Shown here in pieces: positions 9,592 through 19,977 of a stretch of 64,000 bases of DNA. The position numbers were made by a program, and so were the translations under genes. Source of the DNA: Bacillota bacterium (lineage in GTDB: Bacteria > Bacillota > Limnochordia > Limnochordales > ZCTH02-B6); NCBI GenBank assembly GCA_017577945.1, contig PKQS01000010.1, forward strand, positions 186,001 to 250,000. Reading direction: 5' to 3'. Numbering within the stretch: position 1 is the first letter of the stretch; each line of letters starts with the position of its first letter. A model generated the notes under the pieces. It was not told the origin of the DNA, did not search any database, and saw only the letters and a program-made list of their open reading frames with translations.

Positions 9592-12500
9592 CCCAGCGGC
9601 CCTTCGGGAATGGGCACTACGACGCCGGGAGCGAGAAAGACGAGATACGCTTCGACGTTGCGGACGCCGTACATTTCCCGCACCGCGCGCCGGTACAGCG
9701 CGACCTGGGCGTAGTACGTGCGGGCCCGCAGCGGCGCGACGTGCTCTGCCACGCGGTCGGTCTTGTAGTCGACAAGGAGGGCCTGCTCGCCCTCGAGCAG
9801 CAGGCAGTCGATGATACCCTGAACGACCACGAACTCGTCGCGGGCCGCGTCGGCGGGCAAGTCCGGATACGCTTCCGCGGCGGGCAGCGCCATGGTGAAC
9901 GGCACTTCGCGGCGGAGGCGTTCCGCGTTCTCCCGCAGGCGTCGCCCCAGCGGCGTGGCGAAAAACCGCGCCAGCGCGGCGACGTCCACCGCCGCGGCCT
10001 GTTCGGGCGTCAACATGGCCCTGGCGCACATCTCGGCCACTTGCGCGGCGATGTCGGCTTCATCCAGCGGGCCCGCCAGGCGCAGGTGCTGCATCACCAG
10101 GTGCACCGCCGCCCCCTGCTCCGCCGGCGTCAGCGTCGCTCCTTCCTGCAAAAACGCCGGGCGCTCCACAAGGCGCGGCTCCGGCGCCCACAGCCGCGCC
10201 GTTTCCTCGTCCGCCTGCTCCCAGCGCCGCTTCAGCTCGCTGACTCCCTGCTTGGCGGGCCGGCCCGCCAGCGCCGTCCATGGGTAGCGCCACTGCAGCC
10301 GCTGCTCCAGCTCACGCCGCACCGGCTCGGCGTCGCCGCTCCCCAGCAACACCTCTTCGGCCCCCGGCGCCACCTCGCTCAAAGGACGCAGGTCCGCCAA
10401 CGCGGGCCACGACAAGCGCACGGCCCGCTCGCTCTGGGTCTCCTGCCGCAGCACCTCCAGCTGCTCCGCCGTCCACAGCCGCACGTCCCAGCGGGACGGA
10501 TCCCCGGCGATGACACTTTGGAAGGGCACGCCGGCCGCCCGGCGCAGCGCCTCTCCAGCGGGGTGACGCATCAGCGCGGCGGCCAGCCAGTCCAGCCAGC
10601 TCTCCGCCGCCAGCAGCTGCCCGTCGGGCAGCGGCCACTGGTCGGCGGGAACGACGCTGGCCCAGCCCGGCGCCTTGGCCCGCAGCTTGGCGGACCCCAC
10701 GAGAATGAGCCGTTCTTGCGCCCGCGTCATGGCCACGTACAGCAGCCGCATTTCCTCGGCCAAATCTTCTCGGCGCCGGCTCGCGGCGACGGCCTCATGC
10801 AGCAGCGAAGGTTCGGACAGGCGGCGCTCCACGTCCACGAGGCGCAGGCCGATGCCAAGCCGGCGCTGGAAGGCGGCGTCGGGGTGCACGGCTTGCGTAT
10901 TGAACCGGCGGCCGCAGTCGACGAGGAAGACGATGGGGAATTGCAGGCCCTTGCTGTGGTGGACCGTCATGATGCGGACGACGTCGTCGCTTTCGCCCAC
11001 CGCGGGCGCGGTGCCCAAGTCGCGCTCGGCTTCCCGCAGCTGGCGCACGAACCGGAGAAAGCGCGCCAGCCCTTGCCGGGCAAAGGTATCGAACTGGCGC
11101 GCCCGCTCGTGCAGCGCCCGCAAATTGGCCTGCCGCTGCCGACCGCCCGGCATGGCGCCGGCGTAGTCGTAGAAACCCGTCGCGTTCAGCAAATGCCAAA
11201 TGACTCGCGAAAGCGGCTCCCGCCGCGCCATGGTGCGGGCTTCGTCGAGAAACGCCAGAAAGCGGGCCAGCTTGCGCGCCAGGTCTCCCGCCTCGTCAGA
11301 CCGAGCGGCTGCCAACACCGCGTCGTAGAAGCTGCCGCGCGGCTGCGCCAGGCGGATCCGCGCCAGCTCCTCCGCCGTGCAGCCGCCGATGGGCGAGCGC
11401 AGAACCGCCGCCAGCTCGATGTCCTGGCGCGGATTGTCTAGGACGGCCAGCAGCGCCAGCATCGTCTCGATTTCCGTCGCCGCGAAATAACCGGTGCCCA
11501 GCTCGGCGTAGGCGGGCACCCCGTGCTGCGCCAGCACGTCGAGTAGCTCGTTGGCGCGGTGCCGCGCCGCCCGCAGCAAGATGACGATGTCGCCGTAGCG
11601 GGCGGGACGGTAGCGCTGCGCTTGCCGGTCCCACACCGACGCCTCGCCTCCCACCAGCTGCCGGATGCGGCGGGCTACCAGGACCGCTTCCCGCTGGAAC
11701 GCGGTCAAGTCGGCCAGCTCGTCGTCGCGCTCCTCTCGCGCCTCCTCTCCGTCTTCGCCTTCCCCCGCGTCGCCTTCGGCCTCGCGGTCCAAGAGGTGCA
11801 ATTCCACGGGCGCGTCGCGGCTGCCCGGCTCTTCCTCTGGCCCGAACGAGGCGCCGAAGACGAGCTCCGCTTCGGGACCGTACGCGATCTCCCCCGCGCC
11901 CGGCGTCATGATTTGCCGGAACACGAAGTTGACGGCGTCCACGACGGCCTTGCGGCTGCGGAAGTTTTCCTTCAGATCGATGCGCTGCTCGAGCGCGTCC
12001 GGGTCCGGCGAGGCGCGGCGGTACCGCTCCAGGAACAAGCTGGGGTCCGCTTGCCGGAACCGGTAGATGCTCTGCTTCACGTCGCCGACGAGGAACAGCT
12101 CTCCGCCTTCCGCCGGAGGACGCGTAATCCGGCGAAGAATCGCGTCCTGCACCCCGTTGAGGTCCTGGCACTCGTCCACCAGCACTTCGTCGAAGCGCGC
12201 CCGGACTAGCGCGGCCACCTGCTCGTCCGCCAGCAGGCGCAGGCAGTAATGCTCGATGTCGGCGAAGTCCAAGAGGCCCCGGGCCTGCTTCGCCTCGGCG
12301 TAGCGGCGATCCAGGTCCAGGACCGTTTCCACCAGCGCCTCCACGACGGGCGCCAAGCCGCGCAGCGCCGCGATTTGCGCCCCCGGCGGCCGCGACAGCA
12401 GCCGCTGCTGCAGCCGGGCCACGGTCTTGCGGGCCCGCTCTCGCCACGCTTTCGTTTCTTCCTTGACGTCCGGGTCGCCGTCGTCCTTCCTGGCGGGGTT

Positions 12501-13352
12501 CAGCCTCGGAAATTCCGCCAGGTCGGCGGCGGCCACGAGAGCGGACCACGAGCGCTGCGCCGCCTCCCGCAGCCGCTCCAGCCGCTCGATATCGCGCGCA
12601 AGCGCTTCGGCATGGGCCGCCGCGCCGCCCGGCCCCTCCGCCAGCGCCAGCGCCCGCCGGAGCATGTGCAGCGCCCGCTCCAACGTCACCACGGCTTCCA
12701 GCTGCAGCTCGCGCGCCCAGTCGGTGTCGTCGAACGTCGCCTCATCCAGCTGCTTGTACGCCTCGGCCGCGCGGCGCAGCCATCCTTCCGGATCGGGCAA
12801 GCTGCGGGCGTAGTCGTGCAGCGCCAGCACGAGCCGCTGCAGCGCCTCGTCGCCGCGGCCGCCGTAGGCGGCCACCAGCCGGGCGAAGGCGTCTTCGGGC
12901 GCCATCGCGTTGTACTTTTCCTCCAGGACCTCGGCCAGCGCCTCCAGCCGCGTCAAGTGCGCTTCGTGCTCATCCATGACGCGCACGTCCGGGTCGATAC
13001 CCAACACGTAGAAATGCTGGCGCACCAGCTGCAGGCAAAACGAGTGCAGCGTCGAGATGGACGCCCGGGGGAGCAGCAAGAGCTGGCGAGACAAATGGGC
13101 GTCCTTGGGATTTTGCGCCAGGCGATCCTCCAGCGCGTGGACGATGCGCTCGCGCATTTGCGCCGCGGCCGCCTCGGTAAAGGTGACGACCAGCAGCCGG
13201 TCGATGTGGCCGCCTTCTTCGATCACACGGCGCACGATGCGTTCCACGAGCACCGTCGTCTTGCCCGAGCCCGCCGCGGCCGAGACCAGCAAGTGCCGCC
13301 CGCGGGTTTCCAGGGCGCGCTTCTGCGCGGGGGTCCAGCGGTTTGCGCTCAT
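9588..13352 (-). CDS. addA: ATP-dependent helicase/nuclease subunit A
   Basis: This is the motor and nuclease subunit of AddAB, which resects double-strand breaks and loads RecA after Chi recognition (the RecBCD counterpart in Bacillota). It is a UvrD-type helicase: Walker A AAAGSGKTTVL (about 24-34), TFTEAAAAQMRERI, DECQD near 391 and GDVKQSIYRFRQAD. The C-terminal nuclease motif LLVDYKTDRV is near residue 1195. The length, 1254 residues, is usual. The ATG overlaps the addB stop (ATGA) and GGAGG lies 7 bases upstream. It is the last gene of a long operon. Confidence 0.96.
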   Translation of the reverse strand: MSANRWTPAQKRALETRGRHLLVSAAAGSGKTTVLVERIVRRVIEEGGHIDRLLVVTFTEAAAAQMRERIVHALEDRLAQNPKDAHLSRQLLLLPRASISTLHSFCLQLVRQHFYVLGIDPDVRVMDEHEAHLTRLEALAEVLEEKYNAMAPEDAFARLVAAYGGRGDEALQRLVLALHDYARSLPDPEGWLRRAAEAYKQLDEATFDDTDWARELQLEAVVTLERALHMLRRALALAEGPGGAAAHAEALARDIERLERLREAAQRSWSALVAAADLAEFPRLNPARKDDGDPDVKEETKAWRERARKTVARLQQRLLSRPPGAQIAALRGLAPVVEALVETVLDLDRRYAEAKQARGLLDFADIEHYCLRLLADEQVAALVRARFDEVLVDECQDLNGVQDAILRRITRPPAEGGELFLVGDVKQSIYRFRQADPSLFLERYRRASPDPDALEQRIDLKENFRSRKAVVDAVNFVFRQIMTPGAGEIAYGPEAELVFGASFGPEEEPGSRDAPVELHLLDREAEGDAGEGEDGEEAREERDDELADLTAFQREAVLVARRIRQLVGGEASVWDRQAQRYRPARYGDIVILLRAARHRANELLDVLAQHGVPAYAELGTGYFAATEIETMLALLAVLDNPRQDIELAAVLRSPIGGCTAEELARIRLAQPRGSFYDAVLAAARSDEAGDLARKLARFLAFLDEARTMARREPLSRVIWHLLNATGFYDYAGAMPGGRQRQANLRALHERARQFDTFARQGLARFLRFVRQLREAERDLGTAPAVGESDDVVRIMTVHHSKGLQFPIVFLVDCGRRFNTQAVHPDAAFQRRLGIGLRLVDVERRLSEPSLLHEAVAASRRREDLAEEMRLLYVAMTRAQERLILVGSAKLRAKAPGWASVVPADQWPLPDGQLLAAESWLDWLAAALMRHPAGEALRRAAGVPFQSVIAGDPSRWDVRLWTAEQLEVLRQETQSERAVRLSWPALADLRPLSEVAPGAEEVLLGSGDAEPVRRELEQRLQWRYPWTALAGRPAKQGVSELKRRWEQADEETARLWAPEPRLVERPAFLQEGATLTPAEQGAAVHLVMQHLRLAGPLDEADIAAQVAEMCARAMLTPEQAAAVDVAALARFFATPLGRRLRENAERLRREVPFTMALPAAEAYPDLPADAARDEFVVVQGIIDCLLLEGEQALLVDYKTDRVAEHVAPLRARTYYAQVALYRRAVREMYGVRNVEAYLVFLAPGVVVPIPEGPLG

Positions 13353-16300
13353 GCCGTCGCCTCCCGAATGGCCGCCCACGCTTGGTCGCGGTCGTACATC
13401 TCCAGCCGGCGGTAGCCGTTGCCCTCCACCAGCGGGTCAAACTGGCAGATGCTCCGGAAGGAGCAAAGCTGGCACGCGGTCCGCTCGCCCAGCGCATAGG
13501 GCGCGACTTGGATGTCGCCGGAGCGGATGTTTTCGGCCAGCGCCGCGGCCTTGCCCCGGGCGAAACGCACCAGCGCGGCGAAGTCGTCTTCGGAGGCGGC
13601 GCTCGTTCGCTTGTCGACCGTTCCGGCCTTGGTGACCGCCGCGGCGATGAAGTCGGATCCGCCCACCACGTCGTCGGCCAGCATTTGCAGCACTTCGGGG
13701 TCCGCGAGGAACAGCCCGCGCATGCGCAGCTCCCGCCGCAGCAGCTTCTCCAGCTGTTCTTCGGGCACCGGCGCGTCCTTGCGCAGCAGCGTCTCGCGTA
13801 CCGGAAAGTACACGATTGCGGCCGGGCGCGCCTTGCCGCCGAGAAGCACCCCTTTCTCCGCCAGCTCCAAGACGACGGCCAGGTAGATCGGGAGCTGCAG
13901 GGACAAGCCGTGGACCACTTCCGCCAGGCGTAAGTCCCGGCGGGAGCTCTTGTAATCGATGATGCGTACCCAGCGGCCAGAGCGACCATCGGCGGCGTCG
14001 ATGCGGTCGATCTGGCCCGACAGCTCCAGCCGCCCGCCATCGGCCAGATCCAGCGCCAGCGGCGGAATTCCCTCGCTCCCCCGGCCGAACGCCAGCTCCA
14101 CGTGCACCGGGCGGAAGCGGCTGTGCCGGGCGTGCTCGGTGAGGATTTTCACCGCCCGCCGCACGCTGCGGCGCATGGCTTCCGCCAGATACCCGTAGCG
14201 GGCGGAACTGAGCAAAATTTCGCCGGCCAAGTGCGGGATGAGCCGGTCCACGCATTCGTCGGCCAGCGCCAGCGCTTCTTCCTCCGCCAGCGCTCCCCAG
14301 TCCAGGTTCCGTTCCAGCATCCGTTCGACGAGCAGCCGGAGCGCCGCGTGGACGAAGGTGCCCGTCAAGGCCGCGTCGAGAACGAGGCGCGGGCGCTCCT
14401 CCAGCCGCAGGCCGTAGCGAGCGAAGTGCTGGAATGGGCAGGCGGCGTACGTCTCGAGGCGTGACACGCTGCCTTGCAGCGGCGTGCCGAACAGCGCCGC
14501 CGCCACCTCCGCGGGCAGCGGCGGCACGCGGTTGTGATGGTTCAAGGCGGCGAACACCGGCCGGGCGGTGCGGCGCAGCGCTTCGTCGGACGCGATCCAG
14601 CCGTACAGGTGCCACCAGACGAATCCCGCCGCCTCGCCGGCCCGGTGACGGCGCAGCCGCGCGGCCACGGCGGCCGCCAGCTGCCGGGCGTTGGTGACCC
14701 GCCCGAGCAGCTCCTCGTCGGTGACCGGCTCCAGCGGCTCCGACGTCTCCCGCACGTGCGGAAACAGCCGCAGCAGCCGCCGCACCACGGGCGAAGGCGC
14801 CAGCTCCTGGCCCTCCGCGTCGGCCGCCGGATAGCTGATCCAGAGGTAGTCGCTGGCCCGCGTGAGCGACACGTAGAGCAGGTATTGCTCCCGCAGCAGC
14901 TGCTGCTTGCTGGTGGGCGACAGCTCCACCCGCAGCGCGGCCAACTGCTCCCGCTCGGCGTCGGTGAAAATGACGTCCTCGGCGGGCGCGGCCGGAAAGC
15001 GGCCCTCGCCGGCGCCCAGGATGAAAGCGGCGCGGATGTCCGGCTGGCGCGAGCGTTCGACGGAACCCACCATCACCTGGTCCAGGCTGGGCGGGATTAA
15101 TCCCACCCGCAGCGTCTCCAGCCCCGCTTCGATGATTTGCCGGAACTCAACAGGCTCCGGCGACGTGGCGCCGAGCGCCCCCACGTACTCGTCCAGCAAT
15201 TGGATGATCCCTTGCCACGCCCGCTGGTGTTCCTGCACTTCCTCCGGGCGCCCCGCGGCGTCGGCTTCGGCCATCCACCGCTCCAGCGCCCCGGCCACGT
15301 TCAGCCGCTCCAAAAAGCGCCACAGCGCCGCCGCCATATCGCGGCCGGTCCGCGCCTGCAGCAGCTCCCGGCGCAGGTCGCGCAGCGGCGCGAGAGCGCG
15401 CTCGCGCACGCCGTTGATCTCCGCAAGCTGCGCTTCCTCTTCGGCCGACAGCTTCTCTTCCTCCGGCGCCAGCGTGTAGCGCCGCACGTAGCGCCACGGC
15501 TCGGTCTGCAGCCAGCCGTCGCGGTCGATGCCGTGCGCCAGCGCGTAGTTCTCCAGTTTGTCCACCTCGTCGCGGGTGACCGGGAAAAAGTCGGTCTTCA
15601 GGCAGCGCACGACGGCCTCGGTGCGCATGCCGCCCGTGGCCGCCTCCAAAGCGGAGCGCACCAGCTCCACCAGCGGGTGATGAGACAGGGAGCGGCGGCT
15701 GTCGATGAAGTACGGAATGCCGTAATCGCTGAAAACCGCCTCGACCAAGTCCTGGTAGGGCGCCAGATCCCGCACGATAACCGCGATGTCCCGGTAGCGC
15801 CACCCTCGCTCGCGGCACAGCCGCACGATTTCCCTGGCCGCGGCTTCGACTTCCAGCCGCGGATTGGCCGCGGCCACGATCTTCAGCGGCGGCTCGCCCC
15901 CCGCCGCGCCGCCGGACGCCTCCTCCCCGCGGAACACTTGCCCGGGCCGCCGGAACAGTTCCCGCTCCAAGTGGGCGAGGAGCGGCGCGCGGCGGAAGCG
16001 TTGCGGAGGCCGGCCGTCCAGCACCACGGGCTCTTCGACTTCAACGCCGTCTTCCGCCGCCATGTTCCGCAAGCGCTCATACGTCTCGCGCGTCGGGACG
16101 AAGGGCTCCGCGTCCCCCGCCGGGTCCAGGCAGAGCGCCACGTCCATACGCTCGGCCACCCGCCACAAGGCGCGCAGCACTTCCAACTCTTGCGGGGTGA
16201 AACCGGTGAAGCCGTCGACCCACACACGCGCGCCCGCCAGCAGCCCGGACGCCGGCAGCAGCTCGGCCACCACGTCCAGCACGTCGTCGGGGTCGATGAA

Positions 16301-16825
16301 CCGATGGGCCGTGTACTCGTTGAACGACTGGTACACCAGCGACAAGTCGTGGAGCTTCATGCCGAGGATAGGGTTGGCCGCCGCGGCGTGGGGCGCCCGG
16401 CGCGCCAGCTCCTGCGGGCCGACGCGATACTGCTTCAGCTCGGTCAGCGTCCGCGCCAGCTTGTCCACGAAGCCGTGCTGCCTGGCCGCTGCGCCGAACA
16501 GCTTCAGTGCGTTTTCGTGGCGCTGGATGATGGCGCGCAGCACCATGCGCTTGCCCAACTCGCCCAGGCGCGGCCGCGCCCCGCCGCCGGCCGCCTGCAT
16601 GACGCGCACCGCCAGGCGCTGGAAGCTCAAAACCTGGGCCCGCGACGAAGCGCGCACCGGCGCTTCCGCCAGCAGCGCCCGCTCCATCTGGAACGTCGCC
16701 TGCTCGGGCGTCAGCAGCACGATCGGAGGCCCGTCGGGCCGCTCCTGCAGCTCCCGGCGGATGGCCTGCAGCACCAGGTGTGTCTTGCCCGTGCCGGCCC
16801 GCCCCAGGATGAAACCGAGCTTCAT
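13349..16825 (-). CDS. addB: ATP-dependent nuclease subunit B
   Basis: This is the partner of AddA. It has a helicase-like N-terminus (GRAGTGKTH at about 9-17) and a C-terminal RecB-type nuclease with SGQIDRID, IIDYKSSRRD (about 955) and GLSLQLPIYL. A 4Fe-4S cluster is predicted from one cysteine in YAACPFQHFA (about 795) and three in CQLCSFRSIC (about 1117-1126). The length, 1158 residues, is normal. The ATG overlaps the yhaN stop and has GGAGG 7 bases upstream. The addB-addA order is the same as in Bacillus. Confidence 0.95.
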   Translation of the reverse strand: MKLGFILGRAGTGKTHLVLQAIRRELQERPDGPPIVLLTPEQATFQMERALLAEAPVRASSRAQVLSFQRLAVRVMQAAGGGARPRLGELGKRMVLRAIIQRHENALKLFGAAARQHGFVDKLARTLTELKQYRVGPQELARRAPHAAAANPILGMKLHDLSLVYQSFNEYTAHRFIDPDDVLDVVAELLPASGLLAGARVWVDGFTGFTPQELEVLRALWRVAERMDVALCLDPAGDAEPFVPTRETYERLRNMAAEDGVEVEEPVVLDGRPPQRFRRAPLLAHLERELFRRPGQVFRGEEASGGAAGGEPPLKIVAAANPRLEVEAAAREIVRLCRERGWRYRDIAVIVRDLAPYQDLVEAVFSDYGIPYFIDSRRSLSHHPLVELVRSALEAATGGMRTEAVVRCLKTDFFPVTRDEVDKLENYALAHGIDRDGWLQTEPWRYVRRYTLAPEEEKLSAEEEAQLAEINGVRERALAPLRDLRRELLQARTGRDMAAALWRFLERLNVAGALERWMAEADAAGRPEEVQEHQRAWQGIIQLLDEYVGALGATSPEPVEFRQIIEAGLETLRVGLIPPSLDQVMVGSVERSRQPDIRAAFILGAGEGRFPAAPAEDVIFTDAEREQLAALRVELSPTSKQQLLREQYLLYVSLTRASDYLWISYPAADAEGQELAPSPVVRRLLRLFPHVRETSEPLEPVTDEELLGRVTNARQLAAAVAARLRRHRAGEAAGFVWWHLYGWIASDEALRRTARPVFAALNHHNRVPPLPAEVAAALFGTPLQGSVSRLETYAACPFQHFARYGLRLEERPRLVLDAALTGTFVHAALRLLVERMLERNLDWGALAEEEALALADECVDRLIPHLAGEILLSSARYGYLAEAMRRSVRRAVKILTEHARHSRFRPVHVELAFGRGSEGIPPLALDLADGGRLELSGQIDRIDAADGRSGRWVRIIDYKSSRRDLRLAEVVHGLSLQLPIYLAVVLELAEKGVLLGGKARPAAIVYFPVRETLLRKDAPVPEEQLEKLLRRELRMRGLFLADPEVLQMLADDVVGGSDFIAAAVTKAGTVDKRTSAASEDDFAALVRFARGKAAALAENIRSGDIQVAPYALGERTACQLCSFRSICQFDPLVEGNGYRRLEMYDRDQAWAAIREATA

Positions 16826-19800
16826 GCCATCGCCTCCGCGGCCGCCAGCGCCACCGGCGTGCCCCAAGAGCCGAACAGTTCACGGTGCGTCAGGAGCAGC
16901 ACTTGCCGGTCCCGCGCCAGCTCTTGCAGCGCGGCGCGAATCCGCTCCAGCCGCTGGTCGTCGCAGTTGACGAACGGGTCGTCCAGCAGCAACGGCAGCC
17001 GCACCTCGTCGGCCATCAAGTCGGCCACCGCGAGGCGCAGGGCCAAGTATAACTGGTCTTGCGCGCCCTGGCTCAGCTGGGCGACGCTGTGCAGGGGCCC
17101 GTCGGGGTCCTGGACCGCCACACGGAACTGCTCGTCCAGCACGACCCGGCGCGCCCGCCCGGAGAACCGCTGCACGTAATAGCTGGCCCGCGCAGCCAGC
17201 CGCTCGCGATGCGTTTCCCGGAAGGACTCCGCCGCGGCCCGCAGCTCGCAAAACGCCAGCGCGACGACCCGCGCTTGGCGGGCCAAGGCGTCCCGCCGCT
17301 GCTCCAGGGCCTGCAGCTCCTCCAGCGCGGCCGCCACGTTGACGACTTGCCTGCCCGTCAAATCGGCCAGCTGCAGCCGCAGCGCCACCAGCTGCTCCTC
17401 GGTCTCGCGCTGCAGGCGTTTCAGCTCGTCCCGCCGCGCCGCGAGCCGCTGCAGCTCCACACGCGCATCGACGCCGTCGAGCCCGTCCTCGGGCCGCGGC
17501 AGAAACGGATGCCGTTCGGCCAGTTCCTGCAGGAGCCGGTACGCGTCCATGGCCACGTTGGCCGCGTGCCGCGAGCGCACATGCAGCTCGTCGGAAGAGC
17601 CCACCCCCTGCCCCGCCAGCACCCCGGCCAGCTCCTTCTCGATGCCCGCCGCGGCCGCCAGCGCCTGCTGATACTCCAGCCACCGCCGCTTCGCCGCGGC
17701 CGCATCGCCTCCGGCCGCCTCCAGCGCGGATTGCAACTGCCCCGCCAAGGCGGCAATGGCTTCCTTCAGGGCGGCCAGCTCGGCATCGCGCGCTTCCCGG
17801 GCGGCCGCCGCGGCAGCAAGATCCGCCTCGGCCAGGCGCGGCAAGGCCGCCGCCACGTCGCCCACGGTCAGCGGTGCCGCGCCGTCGCGGCCGCCCAGCC
17901 CCGCATCGGCCGCCAGCTGCCCCAGGGCACGCCAAACAGCCGCCAAGCCGTCCTCGGGCAGCTCCGCCAGCACCAGTTCTTCCGGCACCACCGTTTCCTG
18001 CCCGAAGTGGCGCCGGCTGAACGCCCGCAGGCTCTCTTCCAGGCGGGCCGCTTCCTGCCGCAGTTCATTCCAGCGGCGATACGCGTCCTCCAGCCCGTCG
18101 CCGAAGCGCTCCCGGGCCGCGCTCGTCGCCGCCAGAAACCGCTCGTACTCGGCCGCCGCGCGGCGCCACCGCTCGGCCAGCTCCTCCACGTGGCCGGGCA
18201 CCGCAGCCTCCTGCTGTGCGAGCGCGATGGCGGCCTCCCGGCGCGCCAGCAGCCGCTGCTTCAGCGCCCCCAATTCATACGGCGGCGCGTCTTTGAACGG
18301 GCCAAGCCGTTGGTCCGCATCCAAAGCTTCCTCGACCGCCCGCAGCTGCGCCGCGAGCGCTTCCGCTTCCGGACTTGTCCGCAGGCGAGGAATCGTGGAC
18401 GTCAGCACCAGCAACAAGAGGCTGACGCCGGACAGGCCCAGAAGGAGGGACTGCGGCAGCGGCCAGCCGTCCAGGTAGCTGCCGACGGCGCCGACGATGA
18501 AGCTCGTGGCGATGGCGGTCAGCGAGCCCACCTGCCAGAGACGGCTCCGGCGGAGGCGAGCGCGCTCCTTTTCCAGCGCGGCTTGCAGGCGCTGCTTTTC
18601 CTCCAGCCGCTGCAGCCGCTCGTCCACCGCCGCCGCGGCTTCGTCGCCCAGCGATTCCAGATCGCCGAACGCGCTCCGAAACCGGGCCCGTTCCGCTTCG
18701 AGCCGCTCCAGGGCCGCCTGCGCCGCCTCCAGCTCGCGGCGGGTTTGATAGACGCGCAGCTCCAGCGCCTCTTTGACGGCCGCGTAGCGTTCGCACAAGC
18801 GCCGCGTCGCATCGTCCGCCCGCTCGAACACGTCGAACTCGGTCCCCAGCCGGCGGCGCGCCCCAAGCCAGCGTTCCCGCCTTGCGACAAACTCGCTCCA
18901 CTCGGCGGCCAGCTCGGCACCCCGCCGCTGCAGCGCGCCCGCTTGCGCGCGCAGCTCCCGGCGCTTCGCGCTCAGCTCGTCCTCCAACCGCTGCAGCTCG
19001 TCCAACAGTTCGCCCGCACGCGCCGGAGCCGCCGCCATCTCCGGATACTGCTGCGCGATGCGCCGGCGCAGCTCCTCGAGCTCTTGCGCCCGCCGGCTGT
19101 ACGTCTCCCAGGCCCGTTCGAGCTGGGCCTGTTCGTGCAGCGCGCGGCGATGTTCGTCCCGCAGCGCCTGCCACCGCTTCCAGACGTCGGCGTCCGCTTC
19201 CACCCGCTCAATCTCGCCCTGCAGGCGCCGCATTTCCTCCTGCAGCGCCGCCAGCCGCTCCTGAACCGCTTGCCGCTCGTCGACGGCTTGCCGGCTCGCC
19301 TCGATGCTCGCCCGCAGCTCGGCGATGCGCTGCTCCAGCGCCTCCAGCTCCCCGTCTTTGAGGCCGTCCCGGGGCGTTACGCCCAGGCTGCCGGTGCGCT
19401 TGGTGAGGCTTTTCGCTTGCTGCTCCAGCACCTTTAGCGCCTCGTCCACCTGGGCCGCGCCCGCGCCCGACAGCAGCTGCTGCACCGTGCCGTCCAGCTG
19501 CCGCGTCGCCGGCAGCGGCTGCGTGACGGAAAACGTCTGCATAAAGAGCTTGGCGTCCAGCAGGCCCACGGTCTCGGCGAGAAACGCTTCGTAGCGTTCG
19601 TTCCGCCGGCGCGCCTGCGGGTTGTGCGTGCCCACGAGGATGTCCCGCCAGCCGTCGGCGGTCCGCTCCGACACGCGCACCGCGTGGTCTTCGAAGCGGC
19701 GCCGTATCCGGTACGTCTTCCCGCGGGCCGAGAAGACCAGTTCGCCTTCGAAGCGCGGCGGCCGGCGCCAGTTCCGCCACCGCGCCTGGCCGAAGTCCTC

Positions 19801-19977
19801 CGGATCGGACGATGCCGGCAGCCCGAACAAGACCGCCGCCAGCCCGGCGGCCAGCGTGGACTTCCCCGATTCGTTCGGGGCCACCAGCACGTTGAGACCT
19901 TCGCCCAGCTCGATGGCGACCTCGCCTTCAAACCGGCCGAAACCGGCCAGGGTCAACCGGCGCCAAACGACGCTCAC
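16822..19977 (-). CDS. yhaN: SMC/Rad50-like ATPase, YhaN type
   Basis: This is a large ABC-type ATPase of the SbcC/Rad50 superfamily that pairs with the nuclease encoded just upstream. Walker A is APNESGKST at residues 33-41, long coiled coils fill the middle, and the C-terminal head carries an ABC-like QGAQDQLYLALR signature and the Walker B stretch LPLLLDDPF near 995. Two hydrophobic, probably membrane-spanning segments at about 482-525 interrupt the coiled coil. These separate the YhaN type from true SbcC. The GTG start overlaps the yhaO stop (GTGA). The length is 1051 residues. A role in DNA-end processing is inferred from family and position. Confidence 0.88.
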   Translation of the reverse strand: MSVVWRRLTLAGFGRFEGEVAIELGEGLNVLVAPNESGKSTLAAGLAAVLFGLPASSDPEDFGQARWRNWRRPPRFEGELVFSARGKTYRIRRRFEDHAVRVSERTADGWRDILVGTHNPQARRRNERYEAFLAETVGLLDAKLFMQTFSVTQPLPATRQLDGTVQQLLSGAGAAQVDEALKVLEQQAKSLTKRTGSLGVTPRDGLKDGELEALEQRIAELRASIEASRQAVDERQAVQERLAALQEEMRRLQGEIERVEADADVWKRWQALRDEHRRALHEQAQLERAWETYSRRAQELEELRRRIAQQYPEMAAAPARAGELLDELQRLEDELSAKRRELRAQAGALQRRGAELAAEWSEFVARRERWLGARRRLGTEFDVFERADDATRRLCERYAAVKEALELRVYQTRRELEAAQAALERLEAERARFRSAFGDLESLGDEAAAAVDERLQRLEEKQRLQAALEKERARLRRSRLWQVGSLTAIATSFIVGAVGSYLDGWPLPQSLLLGLSGVSLLLLVLTSTIPRLRTSPEAEALAAQLRAVEEALDADQRLGPFKDAPPYELGALKQRLLARREAAIALAQQEAAVPGHVEELAERWRRAAAEYERFLAATSAARERFGDGLEDAYRRWNELRQEAARLEESLRAFSRRHFGQETVVPEELVLAELPEDGLAAVWRALGQLAADAGLGGRDGAAPLTVGDVAAALPRLAEADLAAAAAAREARDAELAALKEAIAALAGQLQSALEAAGGDAAAAKRRWLEYQQALAAAAGIEKELAGVLAGQGVGSSDELHVRSRHAANVAMDAYRLLQELAERHPFLPRPEDGLDGVDARVELQRLAARRDELKRLQRETEEQLVALRLQLADLTGRQVVNVAAALEELQALEQRRDALARQARVVALAFCELRAAAESFRETHRERLAARASYYVQRFSGRARRVVLDEQFRVAVQDPDGPLHSVAQLSQGAQDQLYLALRLAVADLMADEVRLPLLLDDPFVNCDDQRLERIRAALQELARDRQVLLLTHRELFGSWGTPVALAAAEAMA

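Noticed and set aside
8007..11441. Very long plus-strand open frame across the flippase and addA region
   Set aside because: It runs partly opposite addA and out of frame with the flippase, has biased Arg/Ala/Pro/His composition and no domain. It is a by-product of high GC content.
17059..19437. Long plus-strand frame opposite yhaN
   Set aside because: Antisense to coiled-coil coding; Leu/Gln/Arg-rich with no motif.
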